A stretch of 64,000 nt of DNA, taken from assembly GCA_964459305.1 (NCBI GenBank), contig CAYWNA010000004.1, positions 62,001-126,000 of the forward strand, written 5' to 3'. Shown in pieces: positions 26,633 through 35,518 of the stretch (within the stretch, counting starts at the first letter, position 1; each line of letters begins with the position of its first letter). Source of the stretch: CAYWNA01 sp964459305. Its GTDB lineage: Bacteria; Planctomycetota; Planctomycetia; Pirellulales; Pirellulaceae. Both the position numbers and the translations under genes were made by a program. The notes under the pieces were generated by a model, which saw only the letters and a program-made list of their open reading frames with translations, made no database searches and was not told the DNA's origin.

Positions 26633-29050
26633 CTACTTCTCTCGTACCATGAACACCCGATCCACACAGACGGCGTCGACTTCGTCCTGGTCGCGCACGA
26701 CGGGCGCTGCCCAGGCGTATGCCAGTTTGCCCAGGCAGTGAACGCCCAAGTCGATCAGCCGGTACTCCTTCCCGCGAATCGCTTCGACGGGTACTCGCCT
26801 CGAAACGATGCCGCGCCGGGTGGCGTCGTCATAGATTCCGACGGTCATTGCCGCGCCCGCCTCGGTATTTGCGTCGCAGCGCACGCGCATGTACACACGC
26901 CAGCGACTGCCGTCTGTCACGCCGTAGTCGCCCAGTGGATAGCTGTGACACGCCCAGATGGTGTGTGTGTTCGGCATGCGTCGGGTGAGGCCGTTCGAGG
27001 CCGCGTCGTCCTTTTCAATACGGTACAAATTCGGCCTGGAACGCGGGATGTAGTCGGCCTCTTGCAGATCAAGCCAATCCTCCTTTGCCAGTCCCTTGCA
27101 TTGCTCGGGCGTATGGCCGGGCGGAATGCGTTTCTTCAGAAAGAAAGAGAAGTCATCACCAAAGTCTGCCGGCACTCGGTGACCTTGCCGATACTCCCCG
27201 GCGTTGTGCTTCTTCAGAAGTTCACGGAACTCCAGCAGTGCGGCTTCCGGGTCTTCGGGGCCGAGGAATTCGACGCCAGTGCGGCGGGCCTCTCTGTGGA
27301 GCGAATCATAGCGCCGTAGCCAAACGTGGCCCAGAGGCAGGCGTTCACGGCGCACACGTTCGGCCAACACGGGATCGTCGGCCACAGCGGCGGCCGCCGC
27401 GTCGAACAGCTTCACGGCGCGATTCATGTCGCTCAGGGTCAGCCACGCCCGAGTGTCGTTCATGAAACATCGAATGGGGACGCCCGCGCGACGTCCGGCG
27501 CCGCTCGTCAAGTGGATATATTCGGCGAGATACGAGCCGGCCGCGCCGTAATAGCCGTTCATGAACTCATGAAGGAGTTCCTTCTCGTCGGCGTCGGGGT
27601 TCCACAAAAGGTGCGCCAGGTACCAGGCCCGAAGCCGCACGAAATCGCCGACGCGACATCCGCTATCGCCCTGCTCGAAAACACTGATCGCGCCGTTGTC
27701 CGCGAAATATCGAAGATTCGGCGCCAACACGTGGAAGTTCGGATGCGGCACGAGATAAGCGCGAAAGTTGGTCACGTAGTCCCAGATGTAGAGCTGCGAG
27801 GAGATGCCCGCCCAGGCTTCCAGGTCTTCGCGAAAGGAAACATTGGCGTCGTCTTTCCCTTCGGCCAGCGTTTCGACGAACGAGCACTCGATCGAACACA
27901 GTCGTATCACCACGTTGTGCCGCGGCCGGACGTGCTGGGGCGGCTTGCGCGTGTACTGATAGGCCAGCGTTTCAACCAAGATGTCGGGAAACTCCTTCTC
28001 CACTTCTTCGGCGACCGCGTTGATGAAATGGATCAGCGTGCCGGCGTGCGACCCTTCGTGCTCGTCCAGCGTCCTGCATTTCTCACATTCGCAGTAGCCG
28101 TGCCAGTCGTTCTGGCTGATGGAGATCATCGTCGCGCCCGGGTTCGTTCGGATCCGTTCCTTGACTACCCGGATCATCTCCTTGCGCATTTCTGGATTCG
28201 TCAGGCACAACTGTGACCGTTCCTTCTTGCGCTTGCCGTCGATCAGGCTGTACCAATCAGGGTGTTCGTCGAAGTACTTTGCGACCGGCAGCAGACCGTT
28301 AATCTGATAAAACGTGTGGACCCAGCCGATCAGTCCATTCGGCCCGCCGTATTCATCTGGAATCGAGTAGTGATCGTGCCCGTTCAGGCGCATCCGCGCG
28401 GAGAATATGCCCATGGCCCGCTGCTCGTCTTCGGTGACCAGAGAATGGTTTGTAAAGCAGCCGTCGGATAGCTGCAGGTAACGTGTCGCGCGATCGACTA
28501 GCTTCGGAGCGTAGGCGATGTCGAGCCGCGGTACGCTGAGCGTCGGCCGCTTGGGAATGTGTGCTTCGGTGGCTGTCCACCAGCGAATCCCGATCGTGTC
28601 TTCGAGGAACGTGTAGACGGCGTACAGGGTTCCACGACGCGGATGGCCTGCCATTACCAAGTCGCGACCAACGGTCTTGATCACGATGGCGTCGGGCGAG
28701 AGCTTGGCGGGATCGAATCCGCGGAGCAGTTCCCGCGTCATTGGCCCGTCGCCCAATACAATGCGGGGCTTGTCCATGGGCGACTCGGCCTCCGTCGCGA
28801 CGGGCAACACCGCGCCGGTCACTTTTGCCAGATGGTCACGCAACTCATGGGCGGCCGCCCGCTCGACCAGCGTGGCTTGGTTCGGGACCACGATCACGAA
28901 GTCGCTCTTCCCGTCGCGACTGAGGGTCAGCTCCTGGTCAGCCGAGGCAGTAGCCGCCGAGAGCAACAAGAGGCTGCAGCAAGCAACGATTGTTCTCATT
29001 ACAAAAATGACGGCCAACAAGATCATTGCACGGGTGTGAATGTGCATCAT
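26633..29050 (-). CDS. Secreted DUF4838 family protein
   Basis: This is an 805-residue exported protein. ATG 29050 (MMHIHTRAMILLAVIFV) has GGGAG about 8 bases upstream and opens a signal peptide. It shows the DUF4838 layout: an N-terminal hexosaminidase-like alpha/beta domain (VVPNQATLVERAAAHELRDHL, IVLGDGPMTREL), then a barrel-like region with WHGYCECEKCRTLDEHEG (a CxCxxC cluster typical of the family). A C-terminal beta region ends VRDQDEVDAVCVDRVFMVRE. DUF4838 proteins occur in glycan loci but their activity is not well known to me. It follows the sulfatase gene by 26 bases, so the two are co-transcribed. Confidence 0.82.
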   Translation of the reverse strand: MMHIHTRAMILLAVIFVMRTIVACCSLLLLSAATASADQELTLSRDGKSDFVIVVPNQATLVERAAAHELRDHLAKVTGAVLPVATEAESPMDKPRIVLGDGPMTRELLRGFDPAKLSPDAIVIKTVGRDLVMAGHPRRGTLYAVYTFLEDTIGIRWWTATEAHIPKRPTLSVPRLDIAYAPKLVDRATRYLQLSDGCFTNHSLVTEDEQRAMGIFSARMRLNGHDHYSIPDEYGGPNGLIGWVHTFYQINGLLPVAKYFDEHPDWYSLIDGKRKKERSQLCLTNPEMRKEMIRVVKERIRTNPGATMISISQNDWHGYCECEKCRTLDEHEGSHAGTLIHFINAVAEEVEKEFPDILVETLAYQYTRKPPQHVRPRHNVVIRLCSIECSFVETLAEGKDDANVSFREDLEAWAGISSQLYIWDYVTNFRAYLVPHPNFHVLAPNLRYFADNGAISVFEQGDSGCRVGDFVRLRAWYLAHLLWNPDADEKELLHEFMNGYYGAAGSYLAEYIHLTSGAGRRAGVPIRCFMNDTRAWLTLSDMNRAVKLFDAAAAAVADDPVLAERVRRERLPLGHVWLRRYDSLHREARRTGVEFLGPEDPEAALLEFRELLKKHNAGEYRQGHRVPADFGDDFSFFLKKRIPPGHTPEQCKGLAKEDWLDLQEADYIPRSRPNLYRIEKDDAASNGLTRRMPNTHTIWACHSYPLGDYGVTDGSRWRVYMRVRCDANTEAGAAMTVGIYDDATRRGIVSRRVPVEAIRGKEYRLIDLGVHCLGKLAYAWAAPVVRDQDEVDAVCVDRVFMVREK

Positions 29051-29076
29051 CGTGACGTTGCTCCCTTTGGATCTGG

Positions 29077-30465
29077 CTACTCCACGACATTTTCCGTCTT
29101 CCGCTTCGTTACGGGATACCAATCGGCGATCTTCCTGGCAAGCCGGGCAACCACGTCGGGATGTGCCGCCGCCACGTTACGCTTCTCGTGCGGATCGTCC
29201 AGCAGGTCAAACAGTTGCGGCTCTTTGACCGTCCGCGAATCCCACTGCTTGCTGGCGCGAACCACTTCGCCGTCGTAGGTCAGCAGCAATTTCCATTTGC
29301 CGGCAATACACCATCGAAACGTCAGCGATGCTTCCGGGTCCTTTATGTCCGCGACGTTGTGGGCGAAGTTCTCGCCGAACATGATCTCGCGTTCGATGGG
29401 CATGCCGGCTTTTAGGTGAGGCAGCAGGTTGAGCCCAGGCAAATCAGCGGGCATCTTGGCGCCGGTGGCGGCGAGAATCGTGGGCATGATGTCGATACTG
29501 CTGACGACCTCTTCGCGGTCTGCCGGCCGCAATTTGTCAGGCCAGGAAAACATGATCGGCGTGCGGACGCCGCCTTCGTACGGGGACGCTTTGGAACGCG
29601 TCACATGACCGCCGCCTGTGGGACGCTGAATCCAACCGTTGTCCGTGACGTACACGATCAGCGTGTTGTCGCGGACTTTCTTCTCTTCGAGGTAATCGAT
29701 CAGCTGCCCGCAAGTTTCGTCGAGCCATTCGCACATCGCGTAGTACGTGGCGACGTGGCGTGTCAGCTCGGTATTCGCGTATCTGGCAAGCACACGTTTC
29801 GGCGGCGTGTGAGGGATGTGAGGCATCATCGGAGCGTACCACAGGAAGAACGGTTTCCGATTTTCAATCGCCATGTCGACGAACTGTTCGACCGGTTTCA
29901 TCCCTTCGCGTCCGATCTTCCACCCATCGTCGCCTCCACGGCACCCTGGATTCGGAAATCCGCGAGTCATGCCGTGCGTGAATCCTCCTTGAGAGAAGCG
30001 GCCTTCCCACCATTTCCCGCTCTGATGGCACAGGTAGCCACGTTCGACGAGCAGTTCCGGCAAGGTGTCGAATCGCTCGATGAAGGAAATCAACTGGGCC
30101 CGGCGAGCGTTGTACAACTTACTGCCGGATTCTGCGTACTTGCGTGACGGGCTGTTCCCTGTCACGCCATGACGATGTGCGTAATGCCCGGTCACAAGCG
30201 TCATCAGCGACGGGCGACAAAGCGCGGTCGGAACGTAGCCCCGCTCGAAAGTCACACCCTCTCGCGCCAGGCGGTCCAGGTTTGGCGTCTGGACGTGAGG
30301 GTGTCCCATGAAGCCGTAGTCCATCCACGCCTGATCGTCCGAGATGATCAAAACGACGTTCGGAAGCACACCGATCGGCGATTGCTCGGCCGAGGCGATC
30401 GTGACATTCGAGCATACCGCGACGGCAAGGGCTGCAGACAGGCCCCGCAACTGATTGGTTCCCAT
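29077..30465 (-). CDS. Secreted sulfatase (S1 family) with atypical CxPSL motif
   Basis: This is a 462-residue protein. ATG 30465 (MGTNQLRGLSAALAVAV) has AGGAA upstream and opens a signal peptide; an ATG at 30504 is less likely. It has the alkaline-phosphatase-like fold: NVVLIISDDQAW (metal-binding Asp43-Asp44), LCRPSLMTLVTG at 82-93, and C-terminal PLFDLLDDPHEKRNV-like sequence. Cys83 is the expected formylglycine site, but the usual CxPxR arginine is Leu87. Sulfatases remove sulfate esters from glycans such as glycosaminoglycans or algal polysaccharides. It leads a two-gene transcript with the DUF4838 protein. Confidence 0.88.
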   Translation of the reverse strand: MGTNQLRGLSAALAVAVCSNVTIASAEQSPIGVLPNVVLIISDDQAWMDYGFMGHPHVQTPNLDRLAREGVTFERGYVPTALCRPSLMTLVTGHYAHRHGVTGNSPSRKYAESGSKLYNARRAQLISFIERFDTLPELLVERGYLCHQSGKWWEGRFSQGGFTHGMTRGFPNPGCRGGDDGWKIGREGMKPVEQFVDMAIENRKPFFLWYAPMMPHIPHTPPKRVLARYANTELTRHVATYYAMCEWLDETCGQLIDYLEEKKVRDNTLIVYVTDNGWIQRPTGGGHVTRSKASPYEGGVRTPIMFSWPDKLRPADREEVVSSIDIMPTILAATGAKMPADLPGLNLLPHLKAGMPIEREIMFGENFAHNVADIKDPEASLTFRWCIAGKWKLLLTYDGEVVRASKQWDSRTVKEPQLFDLLDDPHEKRNVAAAHPDVVARLARKIADWYPVTKRKTENVVE

Positions 30466-30529
30466 GGTTGTTCCTATCGATCGTTTGCCGAGAATTGCCG
30501 GCACATCGTTGTCGCGTCTGCGTGGACCA

Positions 30530-30874
30530 TTACTTCCCTATCAAAGCCTTGACATTCTCGATTTCCTGTCGGGCAAACGGCACGCGTTTCATTCACGCCC
30601 TCCACTCCCGGTCCCGCATAGACATTCTAAACGTAAAACGCGCCCGTACACCGCCCGCGGGCGAAAATGACTCGTTTGACCGAAAGCCGTATAGTCTGGT
30701 TCCAGTCTACCTGGGACGGTTTGACCGGCGGCTGTCTATTGGGCTGAACAGGAATCGCCGGTCCGCACGAATTGCTACAATCGAAAGCCAGAAGTTCACG
30801 TCTGCCTTCAGCAGTCATGTAATACACGCCAAAGGGAACACTGAAAGGGCCTTTGAGAACATGATAACACGGTA
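30530..30874 (-). pseudogene. Decayed third copy of the HzsA-like gene
   Basis: Read leftward, this begins with LKGPFSVPFGVYYMTAEGRR and continues ELLAFDCSNSCGPAIP, close to the intact protein encoded at 2165-5593. After an extra 15-codon stretch and TGAFYV there is an in-frame stop. NVYAGPGVEG follows, and then the sequence jumps to the very C-terminus (KRVPFARQEIENVKALIGK, stop at 30530). The haem-binding region between these parts is deleted. It sits just upstream of the sulfatase gene. Confidence 0.8.
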
Positions 30875-30887
30875 GGCTACTGCCATG

Positions 30888-31221
30888 AAAGACACTTACG
30901 AATGAGGATGGCTCGGCAGTCTACCGAGTCAATGGAGTAACAGGGCGGCAGACCGCTTGGATTGATCACGAGAAACACGAAGAACTCTCGACCGATCACT
31001 TGGAGGAGCAGTTCGGCGATTTGGATGGTGACGGAATCAGGCGATCACTCGTCTACGACTACGGTGTGGGCGACGAGTTCTGTGTGCCGACGGTCGTTTC
31101 ATTGCAGAAGGCGAGCGACGGCGAATGGACTCTTGACACGGCGGCTAAGGTCTCCTTAACTTTGCCGGATCAGCAGCGTACCACCGTCGAACCAGGGCAA
31201 GGCCGGATATTTCGTTTTTGA
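30888..31221 (+). pseudogene. C-terminal remnant of an unrecognised secreted protein
   Basis: The rightward frame encodes EDGSAVYRVNGVTGRQTAWI and, further on, EEQFGDLDGDGIRRSLVYDY, ending GQGRIFRF at 31221. It has no proper start or N-terminus and looks like the tail of a larger extracellular protein. Its end (VSLTLPDQQRTTVE) recurs as TEVTLTLPSQQRTTVE near 34570-34615 on the far side of the next gene. I do not recognise the family. Confidence 0.5.
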
Positions 31222-31260
31222 AAGAGAATTCACGTTCAGACACTTGGAGAAAGGAACATC

Positions 31261-34200
31261 ATGTCAAGGAACCAACGACGATCGTCACGACGCTGCTTCG
31301 AACCGATTTCCGTGTTCGTCACAGCAGTGCTTCTCGCTCTGGCTGTTCGATTCACCGACGCGGCGGAGGCAACCGGCTTTCGCCTTGCTACCTTCTCGGC
31401 CGATGTCACCATTCCGCTTGGTCACCGTTGCATGGGCGTCCTGCCGACCAAGTCGAAGACCATTGTTGACCCGCTTCAAGTACACGGCCTCGTGCTGACG
31501 GGACCGGAGAAGCCAATCGTGCTGGCCGCGTTCGACTGGTGCGAGATTCGCAACGACTCGTACGACCAATGGCGGGCGTCGCTGGCCGAGTCTGCGGACA
31601 CGACGCCCGATCGAGTGCTTGTTTGCAGCGTACATCAACACGACGCGCCCGTAATCGACAGCGGCGCTCAAGCCCTGCTCGACGAAGTCGGTCTGGAGGG
31701 CGAACTGTTCGACGTCGACTTTCACAACAACTGCCTCCAGCGCGTTTCGCAAGCGGTTCGCGCATGCTTGGCGAGCGCCAAGCCTGTGTCGCACATCGGC
31801 CTGGGACAAGCACGCGTCGATCGCATTGCCTCGAATCGGCGCGTGGTTCAGCTTGACGGTCGAGTTGACTTCGCCCGTGGTAGCAGCAGCGGTAGAAACG
31901 CCTTTCACTCCGATACTCCCGAAGGGCTGATCGATCCGATGCTCAAGATGATCAGCTTTTTCAACGGTGACGAACCGCTGGTCGCGATCAGCCATTATGC
32001 AACGCATCCGATGAGCTACTACGGGCGCGGCGGGGTCAGCTACGACTTTCCGGGCATGGCGCGCGAAGCGTGGCGACGTGAATCCGGCGTGCCGCAAATC
32101 TACGTCACAGGTTGCAGCGGCGATGTCACGGCAGGCAAACACAACGACGGTTCAACCGACCGACGGGTGGAGCTGGCCGATCGTCTTCGCCAGGCGATGA
32201 AGGATGCGTGGGAAGCGACCGAGCGACGACCGCTGCAGACGCTCGACTTCCGAAACACGGAGCTTGATCTGCCGTTTCATGAGGGCGACGACTTCACCGC
32301 TGATTCACTGACCACAACGCTCCGCGACGAAAAAGCCACCATGTCGAATCGTATCCTTGCGGCGATGGGGCTCAGCAGCCGTCGACGGCTGGCCGCCGGA
32401 CATCGCATTTCCGTGCCCTGCGTTGATTTGGGCGACGCGAGAATCGTGCTACTGACGGGCGAATCGTTCGTGGGCTATCAAGTGATGGCGCAGCAGATGC
32501 GCCCCGATGCGTTCGTGATGGCGATTGGCTTCGGAGAGTGTTGGCCGGGCTACGCTCCGACCAAAGCCGCGTTTGACGATCACTTCGGACATGGTTGGCG
32601 CTGGGTTGGCCGCGGGTCGGAAGCCGCCATCAAGACGGCCCTGCGAACCGTGCTGAAGCCGACATCGTCCGCGATCGAACAGACGGGCAAGTGGCAGCAG
32701 ATCGAATTGCCTGACGATGTGCGTGACAAGTGTGCAAAGGTGCTGCGTGATGGAATTCGCGCGGATGATTTCTGGCCGGCGATCCACGCCGCCGAAGGCC
32801 TGACGCTGGGCGGATACGGTGAGGAGGTGAAGAAGTTACTGGCTCCGAAACTGCCCGTCGAAACCGACGACCAGCGTCGATGTGGCTTTTCGCGAGAGCT
32901 GGCGCGCGCAGGCGACCGTGGCGCCGCATCGGTGATGCTCGACATCCTGGGCGGCGATGATTCACATGGGCACGGGCACGCGGCAGAGAGCCTTTATAAG
33001 GTCGGAGAAATCGGCGACGGTGGTGCGATGCGGGCCGCGATGAAACAAACGGAGAATCCGACATTGCGTCTGATGGCGGCCGCAGCGCTGGCTCGCTGTG
33101 GCAGCGACCGCGCGCTGCCGGTCGTGCGAGCCGCGTTGGATTCGCCGGACGAAGACCTACGACGAATCGCTGCGTGGGTCATGGGACGCGTGGGAGATGC
33201 GAGCGACGTCGCGCGACTGAAGGCGCAACTACCAATTGCGAAAAAGCCGCTGACCGCCGCGTTCGTCCATCACTCATTGGCCGCGCTAGGCGACGCGGAG
33301 GGACTCGCCCAATTGGCGAAGAACCTGGACTCGGACGATCCCGTCATTCGCACCATGGCGGCAACGTTCGCTGGCGACGCGCGGGCAACCTTCGTTGCTC
33401 CGAAACTGATCCAACAGCTTGACGACGATAATCTCGACGCTCGCATCCGTGCGGCCCAGACGTTGCTCTTCCTCGAACGCCCGGAACCGCCCGATCGCGA
33501 CCAGCAGGTCAGCTTTCTGGTTTTCGAAGCGACGAAGCAGAATCCCCGCTGCACCGAAGGATCGATCGTCGAGCTGGCCGACGGCTCGCTGCTGTTTGCG
33601 ATCACCGAGTTTCACGGGAGCGGCAACGATTTTGCGAGGGCGCGCATCGTCGCGCGCACGACACGCGACGGCGGTCGAACCTGGACTGCGCCGCGCGTGC
33701 TGCAGGAGAATGTCGGTGGCATGAACGTGATGAGCGTGACGTTGCGACGTTTGGGTCCGGCCGGTCGTTGGGACGCGCCGATCGGTATGTTCTATCTGGT
33801 CAAGAACGGTTTCGATTCGCTGGATGTCTATCTCCGCATTTCACGCGACGAGGCTCAAACGTTTGGCGAACCCATCAAGGTCACCAGCCGCCCCGGTTAT
33901 CACGTGATGAACAACGACCGGGTGACACGGCTTTCCAGCGGCCGGCTGCTGGCCCCAGTGGCGTACACCGAGGATGTCAGGAAAGTGAACCATTTCGTGT
34001 CGTACTGCTGCATCTCGGACGACGACGGTGCGACGTGGCGTCCGGGCAAGCAGCACGTCGATCAGCCGCATCGCGGCGCCATGGAACCGGAAGTGATCGA
34101 GCTGCGCGATGGTCGCGTCATGATGATCGTGCGCACGCAGATGGGCCACATCGCTGCGAGCCACTCCACCGACGGCGGTGACACCTGGGGCGAGCCATTC

Positions 34201-34554
34201 CCGTTAGACGCCAAAGCCCCGGAAGCTCCAGCGACGTTACGTCGCATTCCGGCAACAGGCGATCTGTTGCTGATTTGGAACCACACCTACACAGAAGGCG
34301 CCGGCCACGGCGGCAGACGCACACCACTGACCGCCGCGGTGTCGTCCGACGAAGGCAAAACGTGGCGTCACGTGCAAGATCTGGAAACGCGAACCGACCG
34401 CACCTACTCCTACACAAGCCTCACCTTCGCCGGAAGTCGAGCAGTGCTGAGCTACTACGAGAGCGACGCGAAGTCCGGGTGGACTTCGGCTCGATTCCGA
34501 TCGGTCCCGGTGCGCTGGTTCTACGGCAACCCGGTCCAAGGGCTTTGCGAATAG
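31261..34554 (+). CDS. Secreted ceramidase-like / HEAT-repeat / sialidase fusion
   Basis: This is a 1097-residue exported protein with AAAGGAA before the start and a signal peptide ending near TDAAEA. Residues about 40-470 resemble neutral/alkaline ceramidase-like proteins of planctomycetes (ATFSADVTIPLGHRCMG, CSVHQHDAPVID, HYATHPMSYYGRGG, YVTGCSGDVTAGKH). Residues about 550-770 are HEAT-like helical repeats. Residues about 780-1097 are a sialidase-type propeller with five Asp-box-like motifs (TRDGGRTW, SRDEAQTF, SDDDGATW, STDGGDTW, SSDEGKTW). Each part is known alone; the three-part fusion is unusual. Together it could act on sialylated glycolipids or glycoproteins, but this is inference. 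It is flanked by short direct repeats. Confidence 0.8.
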   Translation: MSRNQRRSSRRCFEPISVFVTAVLLALAVRFTDAAEATGFRLATFSADVTIPLGHRCMGVLPTKSKTIVDPLQVHGLVLTGPEKPIVLAAFDWCEIRNDSYDQWRASLAESADTTPDRVLVCSVHQHDAPVIDSGAQALLDEVGLEGELFDVDFHNNCLQRVSQAVRACLASAKPVSHIGLGQARVDRIASNRRVVQLDGRVDFARGSSSGRNAFHSDTPEGLIDPMLKMISFFNGDEPLVAISHYATHPMSYYGRGGVSYDFPGMAREAWRRESGVPQIYVTGCSGDVTAGKHNDGSTDRRVELADRLRQAMKDAWEATERRPLQTLDFRNTELDLPFHEGDDFTADSLTTTLRDEKATMSNRILAAMGLSSRRRLAAGHRISVPCVDLGDARIVLLTGESFVGYQVMAQQMRPDAFVMAIGFGECWPGYAPTKAAFDDHFGHGWRWVGRGSEAAIKTALRTVLKPTSSAIEQTGKWQQIELPDDVRDKCAKVLRDGIRADDFWPAIHAAEGLTLGGYGEEVKKLLAPKLPVETDDQRRCGFSRELARAGDRGAASVMLDILGGDDSHGHGHAAESLYKVGEIGDGGAMRAAMKQTENPTLRLMAAAALARCGSDRALPVVRAALDSPDEDLRRIAAWVMGRVGDASDVARLKAQLPIAKKPLTAAFVHHSLAALGDAEGLAQLAKNLDSDDPVIRTMAATFAGDARATFVAPKLIQQLDDDNLDARIRAAQTLLFLERPEPPDRDQQVSFLVFEATKQNPRCTEGSIVELADGSLLFAITEFHGSGNDFARARIVARTTRDGGRTWTAPRVLQENVGGMNVMSVTLRRLGPAGRWDAPIGMFYLVKNGFDSLDVYLRISRDEAQTFGEPIKVTSRPGYHVMNNDRVTRLSSGRLLAPVAYTEDVRKVNHFVSYCCISDDDGATWRPGKQHVDQPHRGAMEPEVIELRDGRVMMIVRTQMGHIAASHSTDGGDTWGEPFPLDAKAPEAPATLRRIPATGDLLLIWNHTYTEGAGHGGRRTPLTAAVSSDEGKTWRHVQDLETRTDRTYSYTSLTFAGSRAVLSYYESDAKSGWTSARFRSVPVRWFYGNPVQGLCE

Positions 34555-34564
34555 ACGGACTACC

Positions 34565-34615
34565 AACTGAGGTCACCTTGACATTGCCGAGCCAGCAGCG
34601 TACCACGGTTGAAAT
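34565..34615 (+). repeat. Short direct repeat of the tail at 31158-31200
   Basis: The DNA here resembles 31158-31200 (both contain GCAGCGTACCAC). Both read as a (V)(S/T)LTLPxQQRTTVE peptide tail. The two copies flank the ceramidase-HEAT-sialidase gene on the same strand. Confidence 0.6.
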
Positions 34616-34650
34616 AGAGTGCCACCAAACGTGCGAGAAAGGACAGACAG

Positions 34651-35484
34651 ATGAAACGCTTCGAATGCATGGCTACCACGTGGATGCTGCTGGCGGCGAT
34701 GGCGCTTGTCGCGGCGGCGGACGAAGAGCAGTTCGACGAGAAGAGGCTCCTGGACGATGGATTCGTGCCGCTACTAAACGGCAAGGATCTGATCGGATGG
34801 AAGGTGCCCGAAGGCGACGGCGGCCATTGGAAAGTGGTCGATGCCGTGATCGACTACGATGCAAAGTCGGAGGCCAAGGGGAACAAGTCCTTGTTCACCG
34901 AGCAGGAATTCGGCAACTACGTGTTGCACCTTGGTTGGCGATTCAAACGCACATCGGGGTTGTATTCGATGCGGATCATTCTGCCCAGCGGCGACTACAA
35001 GACTGGCGAAGACGGCAAGCCGATCGTCGTGCCTACTCCTAACGCCGACTCCGGCATTCTCCTGCGGGGTCCGCGTCACCAGGCAAACTTGTGGTGCTGG
35101 TCGTGCGGCAGTGGCGAGCTCTGGGGCACAAGAAACAACAAGGACTTGCCGGCCGAGGTCCGCGCCGCGGCGGTGCCGAAAGTCAAGGCCGACAATCCCG
35201 TAGGGGAATGGAATCGTATGGTCATCACGATGATCGGCGATCGTGTGACGATCATGCTGAACGGCAAGAAGGTTATCGACAACGCCCAAGTGCCGGGGAT
35301 ATCCGAACGAGGGCCGATCGGCTTCCAGCACCACGGCGGACCCCTGTCGCCACGGCAAGTCGCCAAACTGAAGGAGCAGGGGCTGTACAAGGACGGAGAT
35401 CCAGAGCCGATGAGCCCCGCATCCTCGCTGATTCAGTTCCGTCGAGTCTACGTCAAGCGGTTAGATGCGATTGAGTCACCTTAG
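34651..35484 (+). CDS. Secreted DUF1080 (3-keto-disaccharide hydrolase family) protein
   Basis: This is a 277-residue protein with GAAAGGA before ATG 34651 and a short signal peptide (ATTWMLLAAMALVAAADE). It has the DUF1080 concanavalin-like beta-sandwich pattern: GFVPLLNGKDLIGWKV, then WKVVDAVIDYDAKSE, DSGILLRGP, GEWNRMVITMIGDRVTIMLN and GPIGFQHHGGPL. Some relatives hydrolyse 3-keto-glycosides made by Gfo/Idh/MocA-type oxidoreductases. A Gfo/Idh/MocA gene follows directly, which fits that pathway. Length is normal. Confidence 0.88.
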   Translation: MKRFECMATTWMLLAAMALVAAADEEQFDEKRLLDDGFVPLLNGKDLIGWKVPEGDGGHWKVVDAVIDYDAKSEAKGNKSLFTEQEFGNYVLHLGWRFKRTSGLYSMRIILPSGDYKTGEDGKPIVVPTPNADSGILLRGPRHQANLWCWSCGSGELWGTRNNKDLPAEVRAAAVPKVKADNPVGEWNRMVITMIGDRVTIMLNGKKVIDNAQVPGISERGPIGFQHHGGPLSPRQVAKLKEQGLYKDGDPEPMSPASSLIQFRRVYVKRLDAIESP

Positions 35485-35518
35485 TCGAAATCGTGGGACA
35501 ATTCGGGAACGCTCGATC

